This document shows, in pieces, positions 45,007 to 56,078 of a DNA stretch of 64,000 bases. The stretch covers positions 2,326,501 to 2,390,500 of the forward strand of contig JAKTNV010000018.1 in NCBI GenBank assembly GCA_022747635.1. Reading direction: 5' to 3'. A program made the translations under genes and the position numbers. This DNA is from Hetaerina americana. Its lineage: Eukaryota > Arthropoda > Insecta > Odonata > Calopterygidae. The notes beneath the pieces are model-generated. The model saw only the letters and a program-made list of their open reading frames with translations. It made no database searches and had not been told where the DNA came from. The first letter of the stretch is position 1. Each line of letters opens with the position of its first letter.

Positions 45007-45880
45007 CGACAACTTCATCCTGTTCATGCTCTCTATGTTCATTTCTATTGGCGAAAAATAAATGCACACCCTCTTCGTACACTTAAACTCTTGAATGGCT
45101 GCCTTCCCTTTTTGGAATGAGAGCTAAAACATCTACATTTGGGAATCTTACGCCCAATAGTCAGGAAATTAGGAGAGCAGTGACGACGTGTTAGATAAAA
45201 CATATTTAGAAATGGCATAATTATTACGCGTAATTACAAGGCACAAATAACACTGTATCAATGAATAATTCGACATTTCATTTTAATGTATGTTTTTACT
45301 ACGAATGTTAGTGAAAGAAATGCCAATATTGTTGTAGGTAGGTGGTATTCCACAGGTTCCGCAAAATATTCTGGGTGATAAAGAATAAATATTAGGATTT
45401 TTTACGTTTTAATTGATTTATTACAAGAAATTGGTTGGATTATGTCTGGTGCGACAACAGCAGAAGTAGGAAACTTCCTGTTCACATGTTACAAAATGGC
45501 TCATACTGTTGTAATAAAAATTACAAGTAATAATGATAATTGCATCATTTTGTAGTATTTTAGAAATTTGTAGGTATTTATGTAAACTTTAGAGTCCAAA
45601 AAAATCTGTGAATAATATTGGCTGGCATTACTCATAATCAGCCTTCAGAATGAACTAAGTAAATTAATAATTTATGTATGAACCATCAAATAATGTCATC
45701 TTATTGAAACAAACTAAGCCAATAAAAATCATGCAAAGCAGTATTTTGAAGGTAAAAAAATGTATTTCTAAGATTGAATATGGTTGGTCTCATCACAAAG
45801 TTAAAATGCAATAAAATATCTTAAAATAATTAATTTAAATTTTGTATCCCATGTTGTGCCAAACACATGGAAAGTAGAAT
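45007..45880. other. No recognisable gene; AT-rich
   Basis: AT-rich unique sequence, many stops in all frames, no repeat family recognised. Confidence 0.6.
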
Positions 45881-45886
45881 AGTAAT

Positions 45887-46816
45887 TGGATTAGGGACTT
45901 CTTGTCAAACCGCAAACAAATAGTAGTCATAGATGGGTTGTGCTCAACGGAGAGAGATGTTACTTCGGGCGTCCCCCAGGGAAGTGTAATAGGGCCTCTT
46001 CTGTTCTTAATATACATAAATGACTTAAGCACACACGTTAGTAGCAATCTAAGGTTATTTGCTGACGACACGGTGATATACAGGGAAATAAGGAGCCAAC
46101 TAGATCGCGAGCTACTCTCTAGAGACTTAGACAATATCTCGGGATGGTGCAATAAATGGGGATTAACACTTAATATAGATAAATGTGCAGTTTTGAAATT
46201 TTGGAATAAAGGAAGCGAGGAACAGGATATAAACTACAAAATAGAGGGTTCAGTATTGACTACGGCAAATCAAGTTAAATATTTGGGGGTTGTTCTAACA
46301 CCACGCCTTTCATGGGGAGCACATATCAGGACAATATGCGGATCAGCTTTAAAGAAACTTGGCTTCATAAAACGGGTGGTGGGGAAATGTAATGAAAAAG
46401 TTAAAGAGAGGTGTTATTTTGCTCTAGTTAGACCTCATTTGGAATATGCCGCAAGTATTTGGGATCCGTGGGAGAAAATTTGGCAAAAAGAATTAGATAA
46501 AGTCCAGAGAAAATCCGCTAGATTTGTTAAAAATTGTTATGATAAAAACACAAGTGTGACAGGTCTCTTAGGGGATTTAGGCTGGGAACCACTTGAAGTG
46601 CGGAGAGAACAAGCGAGGCTTAGACTTTTAGAAAGGTTCAGAACAAACGAGTTTAAATATGACACTGAAGGATTTATAATGGCCCCACACTACTTAGGTA
46701 GATCAGACCACAAAGATAAACTAAGGGAGATAGATTCCAAGACAGATAGGTACAAATACTCATTCTTTCCCCGAACAATCAGTAATCATAATAGCAAGAA
46801 ACCGAAGTCACTTTAG
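45887..46816 (+). CDS. LINE B reverse transcriptase, N-terminally truncated open frame
   Basis: An uninterrupted frame for the second half of a CR1-group reverse transcriptase. Reading starts at the truncation edge with WIRDFLSNRKQ; there is no native start. Blocks follow in order: GVPQGSVIGPLLFLIYINDL, FADDTVIYREI (catalytic Asp pair, residues 54-55 counted from 45902), WGLTLNIDKCAVLKF, VKYLGVVLTPRLSWGAHI, LVRPHLEYAASIWDPWE and the C-terminal YKYSFFPRTISNHN, then a stop at 46816. It lacks the fingers, the first catalytic Asp and the endonuclease, so it is not an enzyme by itself. It is related to but distinct from LINE A. Confidence 0.92.
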   Translation, partial: WIRDFLSNRKQIVVIDGLCSTERDVTSGVPQGSVIGPLLFLIYINDLSTHVSSNLRLFADDTVIYREIRSQLDRELLSRDLDNISGWCNKWGLTLNIDKCAVLKFWNKGSEEQDINYKIEGSVLTTANQVKYLGVVLTPRLSWGAHIRTICGSALKKLGFIKRVVGKCNEKVKERCYFALVRPHLEYAASIWDPWEKIWQKELDKVQRKSARFVKNCYDKNTSVTGLLGDLGWEPLEVRREQARLRLLERFRTNEFKYDTEGFIMAPHYLGRSDHKDKLREIDSKTDRYKYSFFPRTISNHNSKKPKSL

Positions 46817-47106
46817 AAATATTAAAAACTTTGAATTTACAAGTCGGAACAAAATTAAACACTATAGAGATGTTAGGTATACTTTCAGGTGCATGTGTAT
46901 GTTAGTTGGTAGTTTGAGTGTTTGCATGTGTGTTGGGTGTAAGTGTTCATGCATGAATGTATGCCATGTTTTTTTTTATATATGATTTTGTCGTTATTGC
47001 ATGCGATTTTTTTTTTATTATTTTTCTTTTCTAAATTATGGGTGGTGTCCTAGCACCCCCCGCCACACGCCCTTGCGGCGGCTTGCGGGGTATTGAGTAG
47101 ATGTAG
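46817..47106 (+). other. LINE B 3' UTR with terminal hairpin and GATGTA tail
   Basis: The UTR ends with ccccgccacacgcccttgcg and gcggcttgcggggtatt, in which ccccgc pairs with gcgggg around an inner cgcc/ggcg stem, and then gtagatgtag. The same end, with few changes, closes LINE A. In CR1-like LINEs the 3' end is recognised by the reverse transcriptase, so this is the likely recognition structure. Confidence 0.75.
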
Positions 47107-49997
47107 AAAATCAAATGGCAATCTAAAAAAAGCAAAAAATGAGTTGTGTACGGTGCCTCATGCATTGGAAATAAATCTTTGAGTGAATGATACTCTGTCA
47201 AAAATAATTGTACGCATATAAAACCTATGTAAAATATACATTTCAAGTCATCACTTGTGTGCACACATTAAAAACTTTTGCGTTTGCAAATTAGCAGCTG
47301 ACAATTTTAGAATTTTGAGTGTAAGAATACTAAAAACGGTTACGGCCGAGCATGTAACCCGTAGATGGAACTGAAGAAATACTAGCAAAATCATTGAATT
47401 AAGATGTACTAGTATAGATGACTGCCCATTTAAAATTAATGTAATTAGTTCATTTTTTTTATCTCTGTACGGAACTGAATTTTGAACATTCAAGTTTTAA
47501 CTGAAGTAAAAGAGTATGATTATACCGATGAGACTCGAAAAATTGGAAATAGACTCCCAAACAGTGTTTGGGCAAAGCTTTCTTATGCGATGAGTTGGTT
47601 CACTCCTAGGCGAGGGGGAGGATGCCTTTAGCCGGTGGCTACTGGTCCGTTTTCATTGCAACATGCTTTACCCTCGCCAACATGGTCAATGCTATCTCCG
47701 TCCTTAGCGCGTGCGTGGAACCCCGAGACACGACGCCCGACAGCATTGTCACCGAGTTAAGTCTGCGGCGTTATTCCGCCCCGTGGTGTGGGGGGTGAAA
47801 AGGGGGGGGGGTAGTGGAAGGGCTCTTTGGGGGCTTCGGGCTCAACGGCATTTATCGGAGGGGATTCCTTCCCCGATCGCCGAAGGTGGCAGGCGGGCAG
47901 ACCGACCGGTGGGATCGAGCAGCGTGTTTGACTACTCCCTCGTTTTTTGCGTTGCTTCAGCCGAGCAATTCTCCCTCCTATTTTTTCCCAAGTTGCCATT
48001 TTATTGTGTGTTGCCGCTCTTCCGTCCCTCTCCCCCCAACCGGCCCCTTCTTCCGCCGTCCTTTGCAGCGACCTTTGTCAGCTCCAAGTCCTTTTTTATC
48101 TCCCCGCGCCTTCCTCCTCCTCGCCTTTACATTATTTATTCCCCCCCCCGACTCTCCATTTGCTTTTATATTTAAGTACTCCTCTGCTCTTGCACACCGG
48201 GGATGCAAATCCCTTGGACGCTTGGCGTCTCGTGATACGCATGCCTCAGCCCTTTTATCTCGCCCCATTAATGAGACAGCTCATATCAACTCGTGCCCTC
48301 CGAGCTCGTCTCCCTCCCGATTTAGTCTCTCCCCCACCCACCCCCTCTTCTCCGTGCTCCCTATCCGCAATCCTCCCCTTCCCCTCGTGGCATTACCCCC
48401 TCCTTATCTCCCTACCTCGCCGAGGAAAACGCCTCCCGCACCCTCGGCTCTCACTCCGATATTTTTATACGCGCCGCCCGTTTGCCGCCCCCCCCCCTCC
48501 CTCCTGCCCCCGCTGCCCCGTCTCCGAGCCATCGGCTTTTTCTATGCCATTAGCGAGCAATTTCCTATCTTGCTCACGTTTAACGCCCCCTCTTCTCTTG
48601 CCCTCCTCCCCTCGCCCACTTTCTCCCCATTGCAATTCTTGTTTTTCTCCGAGCATATCTAATTCCTCTCTCCCTCCCTCTTCCTCCCTCCCTCCTCCTT
48701 TGTCACTTTTTTCGGGTTTCCTCCCCGGCGCTCCATAATCTCCATCTCGCCCATCTCTCTTCGTTTGTACTTTAGCACGGACATTCTAATGTGCATTTTC
48801 CTATTTATATCCCGCGCGACGGGCTGTCTCCTCGTCCATCGTCGCCCCTTCTCTGCTTTGCATATATGTACGTACGGACGTACGTACTTTGAGTGGATCG
48901 AGGATAGGACTGAGGATCGTCGCCCTAGTCGGAGCCCAGCCACGTGTTTTACGGCGCCTAATTGGGTTTTCACCCTCCCACACACCCCCCTCGCGTCTTC
49001 CCCCGCTCGTCACCTCCCCGCGCCGCTGGAAGCAGCGATCTCGCCCACTCCGACACCGGTCGCTGTATTGCCCGGGAGATAAAGCGGCGGGGCAACTTGG
49101 TATTGGGCCGGCGAGAGAAGAGCCCAGGGGTGGGAGGAGATAATCCGCAAGCCTCCTTTGCCTACGCTGAGCGAACTGGAGAAAGCGTTGATTTATGCGG
49201 CCGATGGGCAGGGAGGGGGGGGGGAGTAAAAGTGTTTCCGCCCCTGCCACCCCGGGGGCGGGGGAGGGGGAAGGAGTGGGGGGGGGGCGTGTGGAGTGGG
49301 CGCGCAAGTGCGTGCACTTTGTTAACTTAGTGCGCATCGAGCTTGGGGTATGCCTTAACTCAATAGTTAAGAGGAGGGCCCACGGTTTCCCCCGATGAAT
49401 TAACGTTCACGCGAACACTTGTGGATTTTAAGGCTCGAATTCGTGGTCCTTGAGTTGTCGCGGTGCATGATTCTTAATGCCGGGGGGTTCGTCGAGGAGA
49501 TAGATATAAATAGGTGCACGAATAAGGTAAGGTGGTAATAATTGGAAAAATTTAACAAAATCTTCCAAGTACATACTTACTTTTTTAAAAAAGCATATGG
49601 TAACGTAACACCTTGTAAAATGAACTGTTAATCCGTTTTAAAAACTATGTATTCGACGGGATTAATCTCTCTTTACTTATTATCGCCATGCACATAAGAA
49701 CTCAGGGACGAAAATTTATATTTAAAAAAATAAGAGATTTTAACGCATCTCATTATGGGTTTAGCAGGAATAAGATGCCGAAAATATTTTAGCTTTCTTA
49801 ATGGTCAGAATATTTTACCAGATTTGCCGTGCAAGTCTATTTCATGTTTATTATGGCATATATAGTTTTCAACATTAGAAGGATATTCAACGTCAAAAAC
49901 ACAAATTCTTTTAGATCAATATTTTGTTACACTTAATACTTCTAGTCACAATTTATCTAGTTTTTCCTTCAGATTTCATCAGACTAATATAAATAAA
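47107..49997. other. No recognisable gene; pyrimidine-rich block 47990-48760
   Basis: AT-rich at both ends. Between 47990 and 48760 the plus strand is C/T-rich, giving long Ser/Pro/Leu-rich frames in two plus-strand frames at once, which argues against coding. A short G-rich stretch is at 49214-49290. Confidence 0.55.
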
Positions 49998-50010
49998 TAA
50001 ATATATATAT

Positions 50011-50069
<59 letters not shown>
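49998..50069. repeat. (AT)n microsatellite
   Basis: Alternating at with one acac interruption, directly abutting the Penelope tail that follows. Confidence 0.95.
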
Positions 50070-50070
<1 letters not shown>

Positions 50071-50432
50071 CGATTGTACGGAAAAACTCACACGAGCGGC
50101 ACAATAATGGGCTGACACAATATAACACAAATAGAAAAGAATAGACACATTTAAAAGAACACTCACACGGTAAATTGTTCGAGCTTTCGGCCCTCTCAGA
50201 GGCCTTCTCTTGAAGAAGGCCTCTGAGAGGTGACACAATATAACACAAATAGAAAAGAATAGACACATTTAAAAGAACACTCACACGGTAAATTGTTCGA
50301 GCTTTCGGCCCTCTCAGAGGCCTTCTCTTGAAGAAGGCCTCTGAGAGGGCCGAAAGCTCGAACAATTTACCGTGTGAGTGTTCTTTTAATTGTGTCTATT
50401 CTTTTCTATTTGTGTTATATTGTGTCAGCCCA

Positions 50433-50437
<5 letters not shown>
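50070..50437. mobile_element. Penelope-tail cluster: 118-bp direct repeat plus inverted copy
   Basis: Two perfect tandem copies of a 118-bp unit (50113-50230 and 50231-50348) carry the Penelope 3' tail in minus orientation. The second unit folds back: 50231-50326 pairs with 50332-50427 around a 5-base loop. The right arm, on the plus strand, reads ttgaagaaggcctctgagag then ggccgaaagctcgaac and cgtgtgagtgttcttttaa, as in the minus-strand tail at 55062-55205. Both sides are bounded by (AT)n. There is no coding frame. Confidence 0.85.
50328..50355 (+). ncRNA. Hammerhead-ribozyme-like core in Penelope tail
   Basis: The layout is ttgaaga, then a stem (ggcctc tga gagg with a bulge, gcc), then gaaa. 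Canonical hammerheads have CUGANGA, stem II and GAAA. Here the core agrees except that C at the first position is U, a base normally needed for cleavage. Penelope-like elements are known to carry hammerhead motifs in their terminal repeats. It is therefore probably a degenerate motif; the same core is at 55175-55203 (minus) and, in a different sequence, at 57903-57928. Confidence 0.45.

Positions 50438-50503
<66 letters not shown>
50438..50503. repeat. (AT)n microsatellite
   Basis: Uninterrupted alternating at between two Penelope-tail segments. Confidence 0.95.
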
Positions 50504-50507
<4 letters not shown>

Positions 50508-50566
50508 GGGCTGACACAATATAACACAAATAGAATAGAATAGCAACATTTAAAAGGACTACAAAC
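50504..50566 (-). mobile_element. Penelope tail fragment
   Basis: aatgggctgacacaatataa and the following acatttaaaaggac match the outer end of the tail at 55100-55150. The copy ends after about 60 bases. Confidence 0.75.
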
Positions 50567-53500
50567 ATACTTGTTAACTAATTATTTGCTCAAATTATTT
50601 TTCAAATTCACGCGCGGGGCTCATCCTTCCAGGGAATGCTCGCCTCGAGTGCGTTTGACGCCAGAGAGAGAGAGATATCCGCCTGTACATCTCTCATTTC
50701 GAATCAGTTGGGAATGGGCGACACGAGAGGCGAAAGATTTGCCGACCGGAGGACAGTATAAGAGATTTTAGGGAGAGAGGGCGTCGCTCTCGGAGAGGAT
50801 TAGAAAAAGAACAGAGCGCATGCGTGCGTATGTGGATGTGCAAATATGCCCCGAGCGCGTCCCGTACCCTCCACTTATTCACTTCGCGAAACCATTCGAC
50901 CCATCGCAAACTCTTGTTGTCGCGGGATATCCCACGGCGTCCTCCGAGAAATATCCTAATCCTTTTATTGCCATCCAGTTCCGTTGGAGAAGCTCGTTCC
51001 TCGCCGCCTCCGACCCCCCTTCCCATCTCCTCCTCCTTAGCATCCTCTCCTCTCAGCCTCTCTTACTCATCTCCATCCCTCCCCCCCTCCCTTCTGCCGT
51101 ACACACACACACGCACGCACGGTAAGCATCCCTCCTTCTCCGGTTTGATTTATCAATTTCCACCTTTTCATCGAGCCATCCTCCTCGTCTGCCCTTGCTT
51201 TGCTCAACCCTCCCACCTCACCCCCTCCCCTCCCCAAACCCCCTCACCCCTAACTCGCCTCTCAACGGGAGAGCGAAAAAACCGTCTCCCACTCGCTGTC
51301 ACTCCTTTCTCACCCACCCCATCCTCCTCTTTAATCCCTTCCCTCCCTTCCTTATTCTTTCTCTCTCGTATTTTATCGGCCTCTCTCTCTCTCTCTCTCT
51401 CTTCCTCCTCGACCACCCTTCCTTCTCCTCATCTCGTTCGTCTCTTCGCCTTAGTTCGTCTGACAAGACGGCGTAGTTTCGTGGGTCGTTTACCCATCGA
51501 TTTCCTATTCACGTCTCCTCGCCTCTATTCACCACCTTCTTACGTTTGCACTCTAATGTCTCGCACATCCATTCGGTTGGATTTCTTCGTGCCATTTTTT
51601 CCCCTCATTCGTACCTCGAGCTTGCTTCGCGAGATAAGTATGAAGAATTCCGAATGCCTCTGCGTACCCGCCCCGTAATAAGCGGAACTCTCTCGGTCTA
51701 CACTCTGTGATCGGGATGAAATTTCGTTCCGATGAAACTTATTTTCTTCATTACTACAGCACAAATGGTGGTCAGGTCATATGATTACTTTTAGCAAGTT
51801 TGACTTTTATTTTGCCATTGATGTGCGTTTGTTCGTTTCATACCCCTGTTCTCAAACCGTATAGTTTCCATGAAAGTGTAAATAGATTTTCAGGTTGACG
51901 CAGGCTCATGGATGAAAATCGTTTCTGTTTTGTTTTCGCTGTTTGACCTCTTCATTTACTTTACTTATTTTACATTTACCTGTGGCACCCACTGCCGCAT
52001 CTCAACAAACGAATCTCATGTAGGTTTGCATCATATTTTTTTCATGTTTTTGGAATGAAACTTTTGTTTCAACTGCGATTACTCATTAACTTCTCTTGTT
52101 TATTTTCCGTTCTTCATTATTTCATCCCTTAGCGATACCTATTATTCTCCGGTCCAAAAATAATCTTATTCACTTATTACAGCACTCGCCTGACTGGAGC
52201 GCATTAATTCCAATGTCATGACTTGGGATGAATTTATTTATACGTTCGGCCGAAGAAGTTTCCCCACACACGCGTCCCGACTCCTCTCGACGTTACACCT
52301 CTGCGCCTATGAATTCCTTCGCTTCCTTCCCATCAAATAAGAAACCACCCACCACCCACTGTGCGCATCCATCGACGTCATTCTCGTCTCGCTGTCTTTA
52401 TTGGTGGAATTACCTCATTAGTCGTCTTTTTAGATCTTGCTTTTTATTTGCCTTCGTTTATTCTTAATTATTTTCTCGACCCTCATATTTGTCCGTCCTC
52501 ACTGCCGCCGCCCATCGCTGCTACCTCCACTCCATCCGATGCCCCTCTCCAATGGGCCCACCAGGTATTTCTCCCTTGGCCCGTCACCTCCTCCTCATTC
52601 TTCGACCCCCCCCCCAATCCCAGCCCCCCGGCTCAGGTTCCTCCCCCAGAACCAGTGGCCCTTCCTGCGACCGTCCCTCCCCCCCCCCAAACCACCCCCC
52701 TCCTCCTCCGCCGGCCCCAACTGCCTCTACCCTCGCAATTTCTTCCACCCGACCGGTTTTCTCTTTCCCTCCCTCTGGCTCCCACCCGCTCCCTCTTAGT
52801 CTTTCCTCTCTCCTTTCCCACCCCCCACCCCCTTCCCCCCTCCTCACCTCCCCTCTTGTGGCAATAGAAGGCGTCTAGTGCCACGAGTAGCGTTTTTTGG
52901 GCCCTCGAGTCGATTGATCTTGGAAAAAGTTCTAAAGCAGGAGCGTGACATATTTCCCAAAATAAAAGGAAATGCTCTCTGCCGCCGTCTGCGGCGAAGG
53001 TCGTGAGTGTGGAAGTTCCCTCGTGCTTTCGCATTTTCTCCTTCTTCCGAAGAAAAGTATTGCGCGATCCGAATCTCATTTTTATTTTTGGTAGTCTTTC
53101 CGCTAGTTTATTTTTTTGTTAACGCTCGCTGGTTCGTTCGTGCACATCACGACCTCGGTCGGATCTTGACAAATGTGAAAGAATAACATGGAGATGACAA
53201 AAAGAGGACTGAAATGGTTTTGAAGGTGGACTCAAGGTTTGAAATAAACCGGCGATTCGTTTTACGGAGCGTGTCATGGAAATACGACGAATGATCCGCT
53301 CGCAACGAATGCCCCGACGGAATTACTCCGAAATTCATTCTCATATTTTTTCATCCAACGTGATATTTTCATCCATCCCGGTGCGAAGGTGCGTGCCAAA
53401 AAAAGGAGGGGATTGTATTGGTTTTCACGAGTCTTCGGAAGCCAAATCGGCCGCTGTAAAAATTAATTTCTTCCCTGCGGGGCGTGTCCAGGCATTGCAT

Positions 53501-54169
53501 GGAACATTAAGCAAACAGGCCCGTGTAGTGAGAGCGGCGAGGTGTCCGTCCCCTCGTGATGCGGGCAGCTGTGGTCGCCGCAGAAGAAAGCGAAGGGAGG
53601 AAGCCGTCGACACAGCATCCGCGTGTACCGATTCCCTGGAGAAAACCCCTCTGCGTGCTGGGCTCGCGCCAATCTCAAAAAGCGACGCGCTGTGGCGTTG
53701 TGTACCAAGCAGGCGGGTGGGGAAGGAAAACCGCCCCTTATCTCGCTGACAAGGGCATGACCTAATGGGCGTATTTTGTCGTTTCGGGAGGGATATTGTG
53801 CGTGATGCGGATCTTCTTCATCTGACCTTATGCGGGTGCTTATTTGCTAAATCCCCGATTTTTTTCAGGGGTATCCTTCCACCAAAATAGATTACTGTTT
53901 GTAGTAGTATATCTCTCTCGCTTTCAATTTACCTCGTCCCGTTGCTTTTGGCTCATTTCCTTCGCGGTTACTTTCGTTTTCATCTACTACTACACAATAC
54001 CCCGCAAGATGGTGTGGTGGGTGTTGTAAGAATCCTAAAAGGAGGCAGGTACGTATAAATCGATAGGTGTGGATCCAAACACTAAAGTTTTGGACGGGAC
54101 GCCAGCCATTCGAGTTAATGGCCAAACTTATGGTCAGGAATAGTAAAAATTCATGGACTGAGATACGTG
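50567..54169. other. No recognisable gene; C/T-rich blocks; LINE-end-like relic at about 53980
   Basis: Pyrimidine-rich blocks occupy about 50990-51430 and 52480-52870 on the plus strand. The 157-codon frame at 53276-53749 has no motif. Around 53978-54015, atctactactacacaatacc followed by ccgcaag resembles the minus-strand end of the LINE A/B hairpin but is strongly diverged. Confidence 0.5.
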
Positions 54170-54970
54170 TCCCGTTTGGGGTGGGAATCATTGGCTGAGA
54201 GACGATTCAATGCAAGATTGAAATTATTAAATAAATTTAGATCCGCATGTTTCAGCACCGAGGTCTCGCAAATTATTCGTACTCCTACATACATTAGTCG
54301 CTTGGATCATGCATATAAAATTCGGGAAATAGATGCCAGAACTAGCCGACTCAAGGACTCCTTCTTCCCACGGACAATACGGGATAGCAACTGCAGGGTT
54401 ATAGATAGCAAAAATTCCACTTGCCACCCTCAGCGTCTAAAAAATAATTAGTTGTATTTAAATGCACACTCTTCCACTAACCTTATGTGTTTTGCTATAA
54501 TAACCCATTCTTTCCGAATGACCTCATTCGTGTTCCGTTCATCTGTTTTTAAGTTTCCCTTTCAATCCCTCGTCCCTCTCCGCGGGGGAATTTCCTGCTA
54601 CCTGCAACGTTGGGTCCAATTCCCTGCCATTTAGAGACTCTTTGGGGGTAGAGTGTTTCGTGGTGCATTTTCATGTGGTAGTGATGTTTCAATTTTTTGC
54701 TTGTGTCCTGGCTTCCGTGTTGTAGGATGTCTTTCGTGCTGCATCATGGGGTGCAGTTTTTTAGTTGTTTTGCGGTTTATGTGTTTGCATGAGTATTGGA
54801 TGAAGGGATTTTTGCATGAGTGTGTGCGCTGCTGTGGGTGTTATTTTCCGTGTTGTTTTTTTTTGCATGTGGTATTTTTCTTTTTTACGGTTGGTGACCT
54901 AACACCCCCCGCCACACCCCCCGCCACACGCCCTTGCGGCGGCTTGCGGGGTATTATGTAGATGTATGTA
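54170..54970 (+). mobile_element. LINE A 3' end, 5'-truncated copy
   Basis: It begins at gtttggggtgggaatcattg in the RT C-terminal region. An open piece to 54451 carries LGWESLAERRFNARLKLLNK, then RLDHAYKIREI and RLKDSFFPRTIRDSN; it is better preserved than the full-length copy at this point. The 3' UTR, hairpin (with a short duplication cgccacaccccc) and gatgta tail follow. Confidence 0.9.
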
Positions 54971-54992
54971 TGTTTAAATGTGTGTGTATATA

Positions 54993-55061
<69 letters not shown>
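54971..55061. repeat. (TG)n then (AT)n microsatellite
   Basis: It starts from the LINE A tail (gatgtatgtatg), passes through tgtgtg and then a pure at run ending at about 55055, and touches the Penelope 3' end. Confidence 0.93.
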
Positions 55062-55174
55062 ACCACGATTGTACGGAAAAACTCACACAAGCGGCACAAT
55101 GATGGGCTGACGCAATATAACACGAATAGAATAGCAACATTTAAAAGGACACTCACACGGTAAATTGTTCGAGC

Positions 55175-55203
55175 TTTCGGCCCTCTCAGAGGCCTTCTTC
55201 AAG
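55175..55203 (-). ncRNA. Hammerhead-ribozyme-like core in Penelope 3' tail
   Basis: Minus strand: ttgaaga, stem ggcctc/gagg-gcc, gaaa, identical to the motif at 50328-50355. The base before the core is U where an active hammerhead has C. It lies at the 3' side of the element, where such motifs are known in the family. Confidence 0.45.
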
Positions 55204-55289
55204 AGAGACTGAAAATATGCTGTTACTCTGGAGAGGGGAAAGAGGTATGGGCGGGGAGGGGAGGTGTGGAGGGAATGCTGGGAGGGAAA

Positions 55290-55802
55290 TTAAAGATGGC
55301 GGTTAAGGGTGGGAATTTTGAAAGAACGGAAGGATAGTATGTAGGCGGATTCACGAGTTCTCACCTCTATGTTGGTGGCTGAATCAGGTAGGGATTCTAG
55401 GATGCTGAGGGCAAAACACTGGTCGAATGAAAGGTCGTATGAATTGGCGTGTGAAGGGATAGGAAGAGAAGAGAGTGAGGCAGAATTGCAGGAGTACCGG
55501 TGATTATTCATTCGGATGGGTAAGGGGGTAATGCATTCGCCTATGTAAAAGGAAGTGCAATGTTTGCATGATAAAAGATAAATAATATTTTTTGAGGGGC
55601 AATTAGCGTGGGAACGAGGTGAGGGGGCAATGAGGGGATGTAGGGAGAGGGGAGTAGGCATAATAAGAGGACAGGTTTTACATCGGGGGCGGTTGCAAGT
55701 TGGGGAAATATTGGGAAATTTGTCACGGGGGGCGCCAAAGGGTTGGTGGAACTCAGAAGGTTTTTGAGATTGGCGGGTCGTCTGTATGCGATAGATGGGC
55801 AT
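55290..55802 (-). pseudogene. Penelope-like GIY-YIG endonuclease domain
   Basis: A 170-codon open piece, the C-terminal end of the Penelope ORF. A cysteine cluster (CNRPRCKTC, about residues 36-44) leads into the GIY-YIG nuclease: NIIYLLSCKHC (residues 72-82, the GIY strand), YIG (86-88), PIRMNNHR (95-102, with the catalytic Arg and His) and RTRESAYILSF (148-158, with the conserved Glu). This nuclease makes the nick used for target-primed reverse transcription. The nuclease part is intact, but it is out of frame with the RT remainder upstream, near 55800-55870, and the RT is rearranged. Confidence 0.9.
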
Positions 55803-55856
55803 TGGGGTAGTAAGGATGAGGTCTCGTCATTGTCATGTAAAATTGGAAACAGTTCT

Positions 55857-56078
55857 TTAAGGAGGGTTTTCAGTCTGTGTGACCCGGGGAAATACTATAG
55901 GTGTTGCAAAGGTTGAGTCCTGCGTCAGATGTGGGTTTGTTTTTATGTGGTGTGTGTGGTCGGGTGGAACGGTGGATTTTATTTTGTAGTAACTTTTCTG
56001 GGTAACCGCGTTTGAGGAGTGCAAGATGTAGATTGTCAAGGTATTTTTTGAGAGTGGCTGTGGTGTTTTTACCTACAG
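55857..56078 (-). pseudogene. Penelope-like RT, region between palm and nuclease
   Basis: Minus strand: KNTTATLKKYLDNLHLALLK, then RGYPEKLLQNKIHR, the stretch that follows the RT palm in Penelope proteins. A frameshift near 55870-55860 separates it from the nuclease frame. Codons upstream of 56078 belong to the inverted segment and read antisense. Confidence 0.75.

Larger units (their letters stand above)
45881..47106 (+). mobile_element. LINE B, 5'-truncated copy with intact RT C-terminal frame
   Basis: The reference copy of LINE B here: 5' truncated in the RT palm, then an open frame, a 290-base 3' UTR, the GC-rich hairpin (47060-47093) and gatgta tail ending at 47106. The lack of frameshifts over 930 bases and the clean tail suggest a recent insertion. 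Left target duplication cannot be told from AT-rich flank. Confidence 0.92.

Noticed and set aside
47814..48738. Two overlapping plus-strand frames of 282 and 263 codons
   Set aside because: Both are Ser/Pro/Leu-rich over a pyrimidine block. Two real genes would not share 700 bases in different frames here, and no motif is present.
49998..50503. CRISPR-like repeat arrangement
   Set aside because: The repeats are 118-bp tandem and inverted Penelope tails without regular short spacers; eukaryotic context.
53276..53749. 157-codon Arg-rich frame
   Set aside because: It has no motif, and shorter frames are open across it on the opposite strand; likely chance in GC-rich sequence.
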